DNA of 64,000 nucleotides from Rhizobium acidisoli (GTDB taxonomy: Bacteria > Pseudomonadota > Alphaproteobacteria > Rhizobiales > Rhizobiaceae). The stretch covers positions 186,001 through 250,000 of the forward strand of contig NZ_CP035002.1 of the NCBI RefSeq assembly GCF_002531755.2, written 5' to 3'. Position numbers and translations under genes: made by a program. Under the pieces are notes generated by a model. The model worked only from the letters and a program-made list of their open reading frames with translations. It was not told the origin of the DNA and made no database searches. Below are positions 9,166 to 20,159 of the stretch, one piece after another. Every line of letters begins with the position of its first letter. Position 1 is the stretch's first letter.

Positions 9166-9365
9166 AACACTCACTCTGCTTTGTTCGATGGGCAGTCCGA
9201 GGAGCCGCCACGCAAAACAGGTTGCATGTTAGGATCAGTTTGGCAAGATGAAGATCGGCTGCAATCTGTGATTGCCGGCGGAGGAAACGAAATTCACGAT
9301 CACGACATCGATGAGATGGTGCGTCATTGGCCGATTATACTGGGTTCTGACCCGACAGGAAGCGC

Positions 9366-9397
9366 CGTGCATGCCGGCGTCGCTTCCGGCATGCACG
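9366..9397 (-). terminator. Hairpin after msrA, probable terminator
   Basis: A perfect 12-base inverted repeat (9366-9377 with 9386-9397; arm CGTGCATGCCGG) with an 8-base loop lies 10 bases beyond the msrA stop. There is no U-tract, so Rho-independent function is uncertain. Confidence 0.5.
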
Positions 9398-9407
9398 CAT
9401 GATTGCG

Positions 9408-9917
9408 TCAGGCGATCTTCTGGCGGATCGGCAGTTTCCAGCCGGGCCGGACGAAGTGGCAGGTATAGCCGTTGGGGATCCGCTCCAGATAATCCTGGTG
9501 CTCGGGTTCGGCTTCCCAGAAATCGCTCACCGGCACGACTTCGGTGACGACCTTGCCGGGCCAGAGGCCGGATGCGTCGACATCGGCGATCGTATCCTTT
9601 GCGACGCGTTCCTGCTCGGGGCTGGTGTAGAATATCGCCGAGCGGTAGCTCGCGCCGACATCATTGCCCTGGCGGTTGCGCGTGCTCGGATCATGGATCT
9701 GGAAGAAGAATTCGAGGATTTCGCGATAGCTGATCTTGGCTGGATCGAAGATGATCTCGATCGCCTCGGCATGGGTTCCATGGTTGCGGTAGGTGGCGTT
9801 CGGCACGTCGCCGCCGGTATAGCCGACGCGGGTCGAAAGCACGCCTTTGTATCGGCGGATGAGGTCCTGCATGCCCCAGAAGCAGCCACCGGCGAGCACT
9901 GCACGTTCTTCGGTCAT
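9408..9917 (-). CDS. msrA: Peptide methionine-S-sulfoxide reductase MsrA
   Basis: A 169-residue protein with the diagnostic GCFWG motif (catalytic Cys12), followed by [26 protein letters not shown], the MsrA core. It reduces methionine S-sulfoxide in oxidised proteins in the cytoplasm using thioredoxin. AGGAGA lies 7 bases before the ATG. It is monocistronic, with a hairpin just after its stop. Confidence 0.95.
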   Translation of the reverse strand: MTEERAVLAGGCFWGMQDLIRRYKGVLSTRVGYTGGDVPNATYRNHGTHAEAIEIIFDPAKISYREILEFFFQIHDPSTRNRQGNDVGASYRSAIFYTSPEQERVAKDTIADVDASGLWPGKVVTEVVPVSDFWEAEPEHQDYLERIPNGYTCHFVRPGWKLPIRQKIA

Positions 9918-10106
9918 TGGGTGTCTCCTTGTTTGCCCAGAGATAGTGTCTGCAGCCGCCGATTTCCATATGGGCGGAAATAAGCACAGCTGTGCAATTC
10001 TCTCCGGATAGCGCCAATCCTGTCATGTCGATGTTACGCGCCGGCGCTAGCAAAGTCCTGAACAATCCTGCCGAGGCAGAGCCTCGATACCTGATGGAGA
10101 TGGATT

Positions 10107-11252
10107 ATGAACAGGCGTGAATTTCTGATCACTTCGTCGGCCGCGGCCGGTCTTCTGGCTCTTCCGCGCTTCGCATCGGCAGCGGCCGGCAAGATCGATC
10201 TCTACAGCGGTTCGGATGCCAACATCATCGACCTCTGGAACAACATCATCCGCCCCGCCTTCCAAAAGGCCCATCCTGAAGTCGCCCTGAAGGTGACCGA
10301 TGCCGGCGACAATAACGGCCTGCGCGCCATCGCCGACCGCGCGCTCGCCGCGCTGAAGACCAAAACCGATCCGCAGGCCGATCTTTTCGAGCAGTTCGAT
10401 CCGCGCCTGCCGGCGGGCGGCATCGATGCCGGCCTCTGGGTGAAAGTGTCCTCCGAGAACATCGAAGGCTACGACCATATCAATCCGCTTGCCCTAGACA
10501 CTCCCTACTCGCTTCCCTATCGCGGCTCCCAGGTTCTGCTTGCCTACGACACGACCAAGCTCGATGCGAAGGATGCTCCGAAGAGCTGGGAGCAGCTCAC
10601 CACCTGGATCAAGGCCAATCCGGGCCAGTTCATCTACAACCGTCCGGACAAGGGCGGTTCGGGCAGCAACTTCGTCCGCCGCGCCATTCATGAGGTGAAT
10701 GGCCGCGATCCGAAGAAATTCAAGGTCGACAATTACACGGCCGATTACGGCACCGAGGCCCTGACGCCGGCCTGGAAACTGCTCAACGATCTCGCCCCTT
10801 CGCTCTACGACAAGGGCGCCTATACATCAGGCAACACCCAGTCGATCCAACTGCTTGCCCAGGGTGTCGTCACCATGGTGCCGGTCTGGTCGGACCAGGT
10901 GCTGCAGGCGATCGCCCAGGGCGTGCTGCCGGAGACGACCGGCCTGGTGCAGCTTGGCGATCTCGCCCTTTGCGGCGGCTTCTCCAGCATCACCGTCTTC
11001 TCGAACGGCGCCAACAAGGATGCGGCGCTGAAGCTTGCCGCCTTTATGCTGACGAAGGAGATGCAGGAAGCGATCATTACCCAGATCGGCGGCTTCCCCG
11101 CCATCTCCTGGGATCACATCTCCGACGATCTGCGCAAGAAATATGCCGACGTCATTCCGTCGACCATCCCGACCTTCCCGAGCGGCGATTGGGAAAAGGC
11201 GATCAACGACGGCTCGTACCGCAGCGTCGCTCCCGGTATCAGCCGCACCTGA
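10107..11252 (+). CDS. Spermidine/putrescine-type ABC substrate-binding protein
   Basis: A 381-residue extracellular solute-binding protein. The N-terminus MNRREFLITSS plus a hydrophobic stretch and ASA cleavage site is a Tat-type signal. The mature protein begins KIDLYSGSDANIIDLWNN, typical of the PotD/iron-type binding-protein cluster. It is the first gene of a four-gene ABC operon and looks intact, but the second permease and the ATPase behind it are broken. Unless another ATPase and permease substitute, the system should not transport. Confidence 0.85.
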   Translation: MNRREFLITSSAAAGLLALPRFASAAAGKIDLYSGSDANIIDLWNNIIRPAFQKAHPEVALKVTDAGDNNGLRAIADRALAALKTKTDPQADLFEQFDPRLPAGGIDAGLWVKVSSENIEGYDHINPLALDTPYSLPYRGSQVLLAYDTTKLDAKDAPKSWEQLTTWIKANPGQFIYNRPDKGGSGSNFVRRAIHEVNGRDPKKFKVDNYTADYGTEALTPAWKLLNDLAPSLYDKGAYTSGNTQSIQLLAQGVVTMVPVWSDQVLQAIAQGVLPETTGLVQLGDLALCGGFSSITVFSNGANKDAALKLAAFMLTKEMQEAIITQIGGFPAISWDHISDDLRKKYADVIPSTIPTFPSGDWEKAINDGSYRSVAPGISRT

Positions 11253-12142
11253 TGTCCGCCGATACCACGCTGGCGGCACCGCGCCGTCACCAATCGATCA
11301 GCAGGGGGAGCTCGATCGGGCTCCTTCTCGTCGCCCTGCCGGTCTTCCTGCTTGCCTGGCTGATCGTCTTTCCGATCTTTTCGGCGGTTTTCGGCACGAT
11401 TTTTGTTCGAGGGCCTGACGGCGCGACGGCCTTCTCACTTGCCTCCTACCGCTTCTTCTTTACCGATGGCTACAGCCTCGGCAATCTGTGGCTGACGCTC
11501 TGGACCACCGCCGTCTGCGGCACCCTGCTGCTGGCGATCGGCTTTCCGATCGCGCTTTATCTTCGCTTCTCGCAAGGGCGCCTTGCGGCTTACGTGCAGG
11601 GCCTGGCGATCTTTCCGATGTTCGTGCCGTCGATCATTCTCGCCTATGCGCTGATCAGGACCGTCGGGCCGAACGGCACCGTCGACCTGTTGCTGAATTC
11701 CGTCGGCCTGCCCAAGCTGCGCACGCCCTATCTGACGCCATGGGGACCGGTCATCGGCCTCGTCTGGGATAATCTTCCCCTGACGGTGCTGATGCTGACG
11801 GCCGGCCTCTCCTCCGTTTCGAACAGCGCCGTCGAGGCCGCCCGCGACGTCGGCGCAAGGCCGCTTCGGGTCTTCATCTCGATCATCCTGCCGCGCATGG
11901 GCAATTCGCTGCTGGTCACCGCGTCCTTCGCCGTGCTCGGCATCTTCTCCGCCTTCACCCTTCCCTATGTGCTCGGCCCGGCTTCGCCTGAAATGATGGG
12001 GCCGTTCATGCAGCGCACCTTCGCCGACATGAACGATCCGCTTGATGCCATGACCCAGGCCGTCATCACATTCGGCTTCTGCCTGGTCTTCGGAATCTTC
12101 TACATCCGGTCGATCGCCCGCAACCGCGAGGCCCGGCCATGA
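11252..12142 (+). CDS. Polyamine-type ABC permease, PotB-like (intact)
   Basis: A 296-residue membrane protein with about six hydrophobic segments. The coupling motif EAARDVGARPLRVFISIILPRMGNSL matches EAA-x3-G-x9-I-x-LP. The ATG at 11252 overlaps the previous stop by one base (TGATG), which rules out the longer frame opening at 10970. Its stop overlaps the ATG of the next permease (ATGA at 12139). It appears intact although its partner permease is not. Confidence 0.85.
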   Translation: MSADTTLAAPRRHQSISRGSSIGLLLVALPVFLLAWLIVFPIFSAVFGTIFVRGPDGATAFSLASYRFFFTDGYSLGNLWLTLWTTAVCGTLLLAIGFPIALYLRFSQGRLAAYVQGLAIFPMFVPSIILAYALIRTVGPNGTVDLLLNSVGLPKLRTPYLTPWGPVIGLVWDNLPLTVLMLTAGLSSVSNSAVEAARDVGARPLRVFISIILPRMGNSLLVTASFAVLGIFSAFTLPYVLGPASPEMMGPFMQRTFADMNDPLDAMTQAVITFGFCLVFGIFYIRSIARNREARP

Positions 12143-12773
12143 GTGCCGGCGGTTCGCGCATCACCCTCCGCTTCGACTGGGTCGGCCTCGTCTCCTGTCC
12201 GCCGTCATCTGCCTTCCCGCTGCCTATTCTTTTGCGCGCCTGCGCTTTCCCGGCCGGAACATCCTGTTCCTGTCGTTTCTCGCATCGCATGCCTTCCCGA
12301 AATTCGGCCTGCTGGTCGCCATTGCCGGGATCTTCCTGCAGCTCGGCCTGATCAGCACCTTCTGGGGCGTCGTGCTGATCCAGCTCGTCGGCACGCTGAT
12401 GCTGATGATCTGGATCCCGGTCGCAGCCTTCCAGAATGTCGACCGGCGCATGGAAGAGGCGGCCCGCGATGCTGGTGCTGCGCCGCTGCGCGTCTTCTGG
12501 TCCATCACCCTGCCGCAGGCCGCACCGACGATATCAGCCGCCCTGCTTTTGACCTTCGTCGGCACCTTCTACGAGACCGAAGGCGCCTGGCTGATCGGCG
12601 CGCCGGGGATCCGCACCATGCCGGTACTGATGATTAGCTTCATCAACAATCAGATCGTCGTGCAATACGGCGCCGTGCTTTCCGTCATGCTGTGGGTGCC
12701 GTCGTTCATCGCGCTGATGTTTGCCCGCCGCGTTATCGGCACCGGCGCCTTTGCCAGAGGTTTTGGCGCCTGA
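12139..12773 (+). pseudogene. Second ABC permease, broken by an internal deletion and frameshift
   Basis: The authentic start at 12139 overlaps the previous permease stop (ATGA) and reads MSAGGSRITLRFDWVGLVS. That frame then turns into non-permease sequence and stops at 12351. A good permease sequence resumes in another frame from about 12201: LPAAYSFARLRFPGRN, then a coupling motif (MEEAARDAGAAPLRVFWSITLPQ) and the C-terminus at 12773. The whole stretch is 635 bases, not a multiple of three. It is roughly 50-60 residues shorter than a normal 260-270-residue permease, and the missing part is transmembrane segment 1 and the loop after it. This fits an internal deletion that also shifted the frame. 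A sequencing error alone would not explain the lost segment. Confidence 0.8.
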
Positions 12774-12802
12774 GAGGCCTCAATCGAGGAAAGGGTTTGA
12801 GA

Positions 12803-13882
12803 ATGGCACATCTGGCGATCGAGAGCGTTTCGAAACTGTTCGGAACCACCTTTGCCGTGAACGACTTTTCGCTCGAAGTCGGCGACGGCGAGCTTGTCTG
12901 TCTGCTCGGCCCGTCCGGCTCCGGCAAGTCGACGCTTCTCAGAATGATCGGCGGCTTCGAGCGTCCGAGCGGCGGAACGATCCGCATCGATGCCAGGGAT
13001 GTGACGAACCTGCCGCCCGAGCGGCGCCCGACTGGCATGGTGTTTCAGAGCCACGCGCTCTGGACGCATATGGATGTCTTCAACAATATCGCCTTCGGCC
13101 TGAAGCTGCGGCGGCTGCCGAAATCCGAAATCCGTGCGCGCGTCGAGCATGCGCTTGATATGGTCGGCCTTGCCGATTACGGGCGGCGGATGACGACACA
13201 GCTGTCGGGCGGTCAGTAGCAGCGCGTGGCGCTTGCCCGTTCGCTGGTGCTCGAGCCGAAGATCCTGCTGCTCGACGAACCCTTCGCCAGCCTCGACCAG
13301 CACCTGCGCGAAAGGCTGCGGGAGGAAGTGCGCGATATCCAGCAGCGCCTCGGCATTACCACGCTCTTCGTCACCCATGGCCAGGACGAGGCCTTGGCGC
13401 TTGCCGACCGCATCGTCGTCATGCGTGATGGGCGCACCGAGCAGATTGCGCCGCCGAGCACCATCTACCGCCAGCCGCAGACGGCCTTTGTCGCCGGTTT
13501 CATCGGCTCGATGAATTTCGTCCGGAGCCGCACCCGGAACGGCGTCTGCGACCATCCGCTCTTCCCGCTTGCCGTTCCCGTCGAGGATGGGCCGGTGACG
13601 CTGGCCACCCGCCCGGAAGCGCTGACGATCCGTCCTTCGGACCGAGCAGACGCGGCCAGCGTCCATCGCATCGTCGATTTCGGCACGCACAAGATGGTCG
13701 ATATCGATCTTGCCGACGGCAGCCGCCTGAAGGCAATGGTGGCGCCCGACGATCGGATAGAGGCCGGGATGAAGGTCGAGCCGAATTTTACGAGTTTCTT
13801 CGTCTTCCGCGACAATACGCTCGTTCACCAGGGAGCCCCAGCAACGACCGGTGCGCAGCTCGGACGGTTGCTGCCGGTGTAA
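12803..13882 (+). pseudogene. Polyamine-type ABC ATPase with an in-frame amber stop in the signature motif
   Basis: The frame from 12803 encodes a PotA-like ATPase: Walker A GPSGSGKST, FQSHALWTHMDVFNNIAFGL, then LSGGQ, where a TAG at 13217-13219 ends translation. The same frame carries on directly with QRVALARSLVLEP, Walker B ILLLDEPFASLD, H-loop FVTHGQDEA and a TOBE-type C-terminus to 13882. Relatives normally read LSGGQQQRVA, so one C-to-T change (CAG to TAG) explains the lesion. The truncated product lacks Walker B and the switch His and cannot hydrolyse ATP. It lies directly behind the damaged permease, so the operon carries at least two independent inactivating lesions. Confidence 0.85.
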
Positions 13883-13887
13883 AGCAA

Positions 13888-14721
13888 TTACGCCTTCACC
13901 AGGAAACCTTCCCTAAGCCAGGGATGCAGCGCCTGGCTGGCGGCGAGGATATCGCCCTTCCCGTCGACGGCGGCGCCGGAAAAACGGGTGACGATGCCGC
14001 CCGCCTCCTCGACCATCAGCGCCGAGGCGCCGAAATCATGGATCGAAAGCCCGTCCTCGAAGAATCCGTCCAGCCGGCCGCAGGCGACATAGGCGATCGA
14101 CAGGGCCGCCGAGCCGAGGCGGCGCACGCCTGCCGTGTTGGCCATCAGTCGTTTGATGGCGTCGAAATAGGTCTCTTCCGCCACCGCCCGCACCTGGCCG
14201 GGGATCGGCAGGCCGGCGCCGATGAGCACGTTCTCGATGTCGCCGACATCGGCGCAGCGGATGCGCTCACCGTCGAGATAGGCGCCGCCGCCGCGCTCGG
14301 CACTGAACAACTCGTCCTGCATGGCGTCATAGACGACGCCGGCCACGAGCCTGCCGCCTTCGGCGATCGCGATCGTCATGCCGAAATGCGGGAGGCCCCA
14401 GGCGTAATTGGTGGTGCCGTCGATCGGGTCGATGTAGATGATCGGCGTTTCCGGCCCGCCCACACGGTTGCCGACGGCTTCCTCGCCCTGGATAGCATAA
14501 TCAGGAAAGGCCTTGATCATTTCGTCGACGATGATCCGCTCGACGGCGACATCGATCTCGGTCTGATAGTCACGCGGCGCCTTGGCGAGCATTTCCCGAG
14601 AGGTTCGCCGCCGCAGCGAGCCTCGGGCGGTTTCGCCCGCCTTTACGACCGTTTCGGCAAGCACGAGAAGGCGGGACGACGCCGTGCGGGAAAGGCGCGC
14701 TGAAATCGGGGAGGATGTCAT
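13888..14721 (-). CDS. Inositol-monophosphatase-family phosphatase
   Basis: About 277 residues with the IMPase metal site: the QGEEA Glu pair (80/81) and IDPIDGTTNYAWG (Asp98, Asp101), with a second Asp motif (IHDFGASALMVEEAGG) near the C-terminus. The family hydrolyses sugar or inositol phosphates with Mg2+. The ATG at 14721 gives a normal N-terminus; the longer frame begins with TTG at 14772. It lies about 110 bases beyond the ATPase of the CUT1 sugar operon on the same strand and probably belongs to it, working on an imported or phosphorylated polyol or sugar (inference). Its 3' end converges on the broken ATPase with only five bases between. Confidence 0.82.
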   Translation of the reverse strand: MTSSPISARLSRTASSRLLVLAETVVKAGETARGSLRRRTSREMLAKAPRDYQTEIDVAVERIIVDEMIKAFPDYAIQGEEAVGNRVGGPETPIIYIDPIDGTTNYAWGLPHFGMTIAIAEGGRLVAGVVYDAMQDELFSAERGGGAYLDGERIRCADVGDIENVLIGAGLPIPGQVRAVAEETYFDAIKRLMANTAGVRRLGSAALSIAYVACGRLDGFFEDGLSIHDFGASALMVEEAGGIVTRFSGAAVDGKGDILAASQALHPWLREGFLVKA

Positions 14722-14832
14722 GATGAAGATCCGGATGCTGCAGATGTGACGGAGTGACTCGTGCGGGAGCAATCCCTTCGCAGAGGCTGATGATGGTTTT
14801 ATGAAGCCGTCAGCGTTCCTGCGCCGGCGATG

Positions 14833-15899
<1,067 letters not shown>

Positions 15900-15903
<4 letters not shown>

Positions 15904-16730
15904 TTGAGGGCTCCAGAGGTGAGGCCGGATACGATGCGGCGCTGCAAGAGAACGAAGATGGCAAGGATCGGCGTCACATACATCGTGGCGTAAGCCATGA
16001 TGTTGTTCCACTCATTGGTGTTCGGCCCCATGAAGGAGTTGAGACCGACGCTTGCCGGCTGAAGGTCGACCGCCTGGATCATCGACTTCGAATAGACGAA
16101 TTCGCCGAAGGCCTGCATGAAGATGAGGATGGCGCTGACGAGAATGCCGTTGCGGGCGAGCGGCAGCACGATGTTGAAGAAGGCGCCGACGCGCGAATTG
16201 CCGTCGACGAGGGCCGCCTCTTCCAGTTCCTGGGGCACGCTCATGAAGGTGGCGCGCACCAGGATGACGAAGAAAGGCATGCTCTTTGCCGCGACCGCAA
16301 TGATGACGGCAAGTCGCGGATAGGAGAGCATGCCGATCTGCGAGAAGCCGACGAAGATCGGCGTGATCATCAGCGAGGCCGGCAGAACCTGCAGCATCAG
16401 GATCAGGAACAGGCCGATATCCACCCAGACATTGCGGTATCTGGCGAGCACATAGGCGCAGCCGACGCCGAGCACGGTGATGAGCGCCATGGAACCGAGC
16501 GCGATGACCAGCGAATTCCAGAGATAGCGGCCCATGTCGCGGCTTTCCCAGACATAGGTGTAGGTGCCCCATTGCGGGGCGACCGGCCAGAAGCTGGGTG
16601 GCGTCGCGAACATTTCCGAGCCGCTTTTCAGCGCGGTGATGTACATCCAGTAGAGCGGGAAGAGGTAGATCGCCGCCATGACGATCGATATTGCCAGCAT
16701 CAGGCGGTCGCGGTTCGTCGTCGTGCTCAT
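15900..16730 (-). CDS. Sugar ABC permease, MalG type
   Basis: 276 residues with six predicted membrane segments. The coupling loop ELEEAALVDGNSRVGAFFNIVLP is the CUT1 EAA motif. Typical ends are present: YLFPLYWMYITALKSG at the N-terminus and QRRIVSGLTSGALK at the C-terminus. It overlaps both neighbours by four bases, so it is translationally coupled to the MalF-like and ATPase genes. Confidence 0.92.
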
Positions 16731-17629
16731 CCGCGCACCTCATGGCGTGTGGAGCGGACATAGACGACCGATGCGAACATGACGAAGACGATCATGATGA
16801 CGGAGATCGTCGCGCCCTTGGCGAAATCATATTGCCGGAAGGAAAGATCCCAGGCCCAATATTGGGTGACATTCGACGAATTGTTCGGCCCGCCCGATGT
16901 GATGGCGGCGAAAAGATCGAACTGCTGCAGGGTGAAGATCAGGCCGAGCGCGATGATGGCGCCGATGGTCGAGCGCATCATTGGCAAGGTGATCGTCCAG
17001 AAGCGCTGCCAGACATTGGCGCCGTCGAGTTCGGCGGCTTCATAGAGATCGGCGGGAATGCCGGCAAGGCCGACGGACAGCAGGATCATGTTGAACGAGG
17101 TGCCGAGCCATATATTGGCGATAATCACCGCATAGAGCGAATAATGCGGATCCGAGCGCCAGAAGATATTGCCGGAGATGATACCGCTTTCCCTGAGAAT
17201 GAAATTCAGCACGCCGAAATCGCCTGAGAGAATCCAGTTCCAGATGGCGCCGACGACGAGGCCGGGCATTACCCAGGAGACGAGGAACAGGCCGCGCATC
17301 CACGAGGCGCCGGGAAAATTGACCCAGAAGAACAGCGCCAGGCCGAAGCCGATCAGGAACTGGCCGGCGATCGAGCCGGTGACGAAGATGACGGTGTTGT
17401 AGAGGATCGGCAGCGTTTCCGGCTGCGCGAAGAGGTCGGTATAATTCTTGAAGCCGACGAAGGGACGCGAGAAGGTCCCGAGGCTGAACATGTCGACCTC
17501 CTGGAAACTCATCACCACATTGTAGATGAGCGGAAGCCCCGCCATCAGGAACAGAAAGCCGAGCGGGAAGGCGACGAGCACGATATCGAAACCGCGGCCG
17601 TCCCTGACGCTCATCAGGATCCTCTTCAT
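16727..17629 (-). CDS. Sugar ABC permease, MalF type
   Basis: 300 residues, six hydrophobic segments, and the EAA-type loop LYEAAELDGANVWQRFWTITLPMM. It forms the channel with the MalG-like protein. It starts about 320 bases after the substrate-binding-protein gene; that gap holds a palindromic repeat, which may attenuate downstream expression relative to the abundantly needed binding protein. Confidence 0.92.
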   Translation of the reverse strand: MKRILMSVRDGRGFDIVLVAFPLGFLFLMAGLPLIYNVVMSFQEVDMFSLGTFSRPFVGFKNYTDLFAQPETLPILYNTVIFVTGSIAGQFLIGFGLALFFWVNFPGASWMRGLFLVSWVMPGLVVGAIWNWILSGDFGVLNFILRESGIISGNIFWRSDPHYSLYAVIIANIWLGTSFNMILLSVGLAGIPADLYEAAELDGANVWQRFWTITLPMMRSTIGAIIALGLIFTLQQFDLFAAITSGGPNNSSNVTQYWAWDLSFRQYDFAKGATISVIMIVFVMFASVVYVRSTRHEVRG

Positions 17630-17729
17630 GCGTCCTCCGATGCTCCGATCGGGGCCGCCTGGCGCATGATGCGATAGACGGCCCCTGCCGGGAGGAAATG
17701 GTTGATGGCCTTCGCCATCGGTGGGTGGT

Positions 17730-17928
17730 CCCCTTCTCCCCAGCGGGGAGAAGGTGGCGGCAGCCGGATGAGGGGGCGGCGAATTCGACGTTTGCTATTC
17801 TTCACTTGCGTTCAGAATGCTCGTCGCTTGCGCTCCTCACCCCCCTCATCTGCCCTTCGGGCATCCATACCTGGGTCGAGCCGCGTGTCTCGCCCCGTCC
17901 TTCGGACCCCGCCGGGGAGAAGAGGGAG
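17730..17928. repeat. RIME-like rhizobial palindromic intergenic element
   Basis: The left end has CCTTCTCCCC and CGGGGAGAAGG at 17731-17754 as a tight hairpin, then GGCGGCAGCCGGATGAGGGG. The right end carries the inverted counterpart: CCCCCTCATCTGCC from about 17840 and CCGGGGAGAAGAGGG near 17912-17926. This resembles the rhizobium-specific intergenic mosaic elements (RIME) as I remember them. It fills most of the 17630-17950 gap inside the sugar operon, between the binding-protein and MalF-like genes. Family name is from memory; the palindrome itself is seen. Confidence 0.7.
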
Positions 17929-17950
17929 CGAACGGCTGGCACGATGCTAA

Positions 17951-19183
17951 CTAGCCCAATACAGCCTTGATCTTATCCGCGGCCTGGTCGAGCGCGTCCT
18001 TCGGGCTCATCTGGCCGGTCAACGCCGCCTGGATGGCGTCCTGGATCGCCTTGGAGATCTTCGGCCATTGCGGATGGGGGCCGCGCGGCTTGGCGTATTT
18101 CAGCTGTTCGAGGAACACCTTGAGGGCAGCGTCCTTCAGCGGCTGGCCGCTCTCGGGGATCGAGATGTCGGAACGGGCCGGAAGCTGGCCGAAATTCTTG
18201 AACATCTTGTCGTCCTGCGAGGCGAAATATTCGAGCGCCTTGAAGGCTTCGGCCGGATGTTTGCTGCTGGCGAAGATCGCCCAGTTGAAGTCGCCCATGG
18301 CCGACGAGCGCTCAGCCCCTTCCTTCGGAACCGGAAGCAGGGTGACGCCCCAGTCGAATTTCGCTTCCTGCGTCATGCGGTCGAGTTCCCAGGGGCCGGA
18401 GATCGCCATGGCCGCATTGCCGGAGTTGAACGTGCCGGTGGAATCCCACTGGCCGCGTGTCAGCGTATCCGGAGAAGCGAGCTTCTCGTCCATGATCGTC
18501 TTCCAGATCCCGAGCGCCTGCACTGCGCCCTCGGCATTGATATGCTCATAGCTGCCGCCGCCCATCTGCGCCCAGGGAAGGAACTGGAAGGTGCCTTCCT
18601 CATTGGCCTTGGCCGAGAAAGCAAGGCCATAGACGTTCTTGGCGGGGTCGGTCAGCTTGCGCGCATCATCGACCAGCTCGTCCCAGGTCTGCGGCGGCTT
18701 GTTCGGGTTGAGGCCCTTGGCCTTGAACATGTCCTTGTTGTAGTAGAGCGCGATCGTGTTCGTCGCCTTCGGCACGCCGAAATATTTGCCCTCCCATTCG
18801 ACCGACTTCAGCGGCCCGGGGAAATAATTGTCCGGCTTGATGACGGTCGACTTGGCGATCATGTCGGTCAGGTCGAGGAAGGCGCCGCGCGACGAAAACA
18901 TCGCATGCTCCGGATTGTCGACGGCGATGATGTCGGGCGCCTGGCCGGTGGCATAGGCGCGCATGGCCTCGGTGACGACGTCGTCGAACTGGATCAGCCG
19001 GTATTCGATCTTGATGCCGTTGTTCTGGGCGTTGAATTCCTTGACGAGATTGGGCGCCGGCTGGGTGTCTTTATCCAGCGACCAGAGCGTCAGCGTGACG
19101 TCCTCGGCCTTGGCCGAAAGACCGAAGAGTGAAACGCCTGCAAGCGCCAGAGCGCCGAGAATTGCATATTTGCGGATAGCCAT
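17951..19183 (-). CDS. Sugar ABC transporter substrate-binding protein, MalE type
   Basis: 410 residues with a Sec signal peptide ([18 protein letters not shown], cleavage near 26). The mature start [26 protein letters not shown], the [19 protein letters not shown] hinge region and [12 protein letters not shown] are typical of family 1 sugar-binding proteins. It lies between the isomerase gene and the permease genes on the same strand. The ligand is unknown; the flanking dehydrogenase, isomerase and IMPase suggest a sugar or polyol that is oxidised inside the cell. Confidence 0.9.
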   Translation of the reverse strand: MAIRKYAILGALALAGVSLFGLSAKAEDVTLTLWSLDKDTQPAPNLVKEFNAQNNGIKIEYRLIQFDDVVTEAMRAYATGQAPDIIAVDNPEHAMFSSRGAFLDLTDMIAKSTVIKPDNYFPGPLKSVEWEGKYFGVPKATNTIALYYNKDMFKAKGLNPNKPPQTWDELVDDARKLTDPAKNVYGLAFSAKANEEGTFQFLPWAQMGGGSYEHINAEGAVQALGIWKTIMDEKLASPDTLTRGQWDSTGTFNSGNAAMAISGPWELDRMTQEAKFDWGVTLLPVPKEGAERSSAMGDFNWAIFASSKHPAEAFKALEYFASQDDKMFKNFGQLPARSDISIPESGQPLKDAALKVFLEQLKYAKPRGPHPQWPKISKAIQDAIQAALTGQMSPKDALDQAADKIKAVLG

Positions 19184-19245
19184 GGTTCTCCTCCTTTGTG
19201 GTTATCCCCGTTTCCGGCAATTCCTCCTTGCCGGAACCGATTTCA

Positions 19246-20148
19246 TTAGGCCGGATCGACGACGAATTCGCCGCCCCGGGCATGCTTGAGGTGGTTGAGC
19301 GCATAGACCTGGCCGGTCATTTCGAGTTCGTCGCGATAGACCGGGTCGTGCCAGCCTTCGATGTCGATCGAGCCGGACCAGCCGGCGAGCCGCAGTTCGG
19401 AAATGATATCGGTCCAGTTGCTGTCGCCGAAGCCCGGCGTGCGCATGAAGACGAATTTTTCCTTGCCGAATATGCCGTGTTCCTTGATGACCTCCCAGCG
19501 GATGGTCGCGTCCTTGCCGTGGACGTGAAAGAACTTGTGCGCCCATTTGCGGATCTGCGGCATGGGGTCGATCAGATAGACCATCTGATGGCACGGCTCC
19601 CATTCCAGCCCGATATGATCATCCGGCGTCTCGTTGAAGATCAGTTCCCAGGCATCCGGATTGTGGGCGATGTTCCAGTCGCCGCTTTGCCAGTTGCCGT
19701 CCATGGCGCAATTTTCGAAGGCGATCTTGATACCCTTGTCGGCGGCGCGCTTGGCAAGCTCGCTCCAGATCTGCTTGTAACGCCCCAGGCTGTCGGTCAG
19801 CGGCTTGCCGCGGACGCGGCCGGTGAAGCCGGCAACGCAGGTCGCGCCGAAATGATGGGCATTGTCGATGCAGTCCTTCCAGCCCTGCAGCGTCTCGAGG
19901 TCGATGGCGCTCTCTTCCAGCGGATTGCCGAACATGCCGAGCGTCGAGATGGTGATGTCGCGGTCGCCAATCGCGTCGAGGCAGCGTTTGCCGAGCTCGG
20001 CAAGGTTCTGTCCCTTGGTCGTCTGCCAGAAGAAGGGTTCCAAGCTTTCGAAGCCCATGTCGGCGATCTCGCCGATGCGCGTGGCGGCATCGCCCTTGTT
20101 GCCGCTGACCATGGTGCCGATGCGAATGGATTTTGCAGGGTTGCTCAC
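19246..20148 (-). CDS. Sugar phosphate isomerase/epimerase-family TIM-barrel protein
   Basis: 300 residues of the xylose-isomerase-like TIM-barrel family. Visible features are IGTMVSGNKGD at the start, IAFENCA (strand with the metal-binding Glu), GLEWEPCHQM, FFHVHGKDA (metal-binding His) and GSIDIEGWHDP. Members include IolE, IolI and 3-keto-sugar epimerases or hydratases. The gene is 11 bases after the Gfo/Idh/MocA dehydrogenase, a very common pairing in which the dehydrogenase makes a keto-sugar that the TIM-barrel enzyme processes. The exact reaction is not determined. Confidence 0.85.
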   Translation of the reverse strand: MSNPAKSIRIGTMVSGNKGDAATRIGEIADMGFESLEPFFWQTTKGQNLAELGKRCLDAIGDRDITISTLGMFGNPLEESAIDLETLQGWKDCIDNAHHFGATCVAGFTGRVRGKPLTDSLGRYKQIWSELAKRAADKGIKIAFENCAMDGNWQSGDWNIAHNPDAWELIFNETPDDHIGLEWEPCHQMVYLIDPMPQIRKWAHKFFHVHGKDATIRWEVIKEHGIFGKEKFVFMRTPGFGDSNWTDIISELRLAGWSGSIDIEGWHDPVYRDELEMTGQVYALNHLKHARGGEFVVDPA

Positions 20149-20159
20149 GTCACGTCATC

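Noticed and set aside
8896..9402. Plus-strand 168-codon frame between the methyltransferase and msrA
   Set aside because: Its first half lies antisense to the methyltransferase and the rest shows no recognisable domain or start site.
10970..11251. N-terminal extension of the PotB-like permease
   Set aside because: It overlaps the end of the binding-protein gene in another frame. The ATG at 11252 with TGATG coupling gives a normal permease N-terminus.
13217..13219. TAG in the ATPase as a recoded codon (pyrrolysine or programmed readthrough)
   Set aside because: Rhizobia have no pyrrolysine system, the site normally encodes Gln, and the neighbouring permease is also broken, so a nonsense mutation is far simpler.
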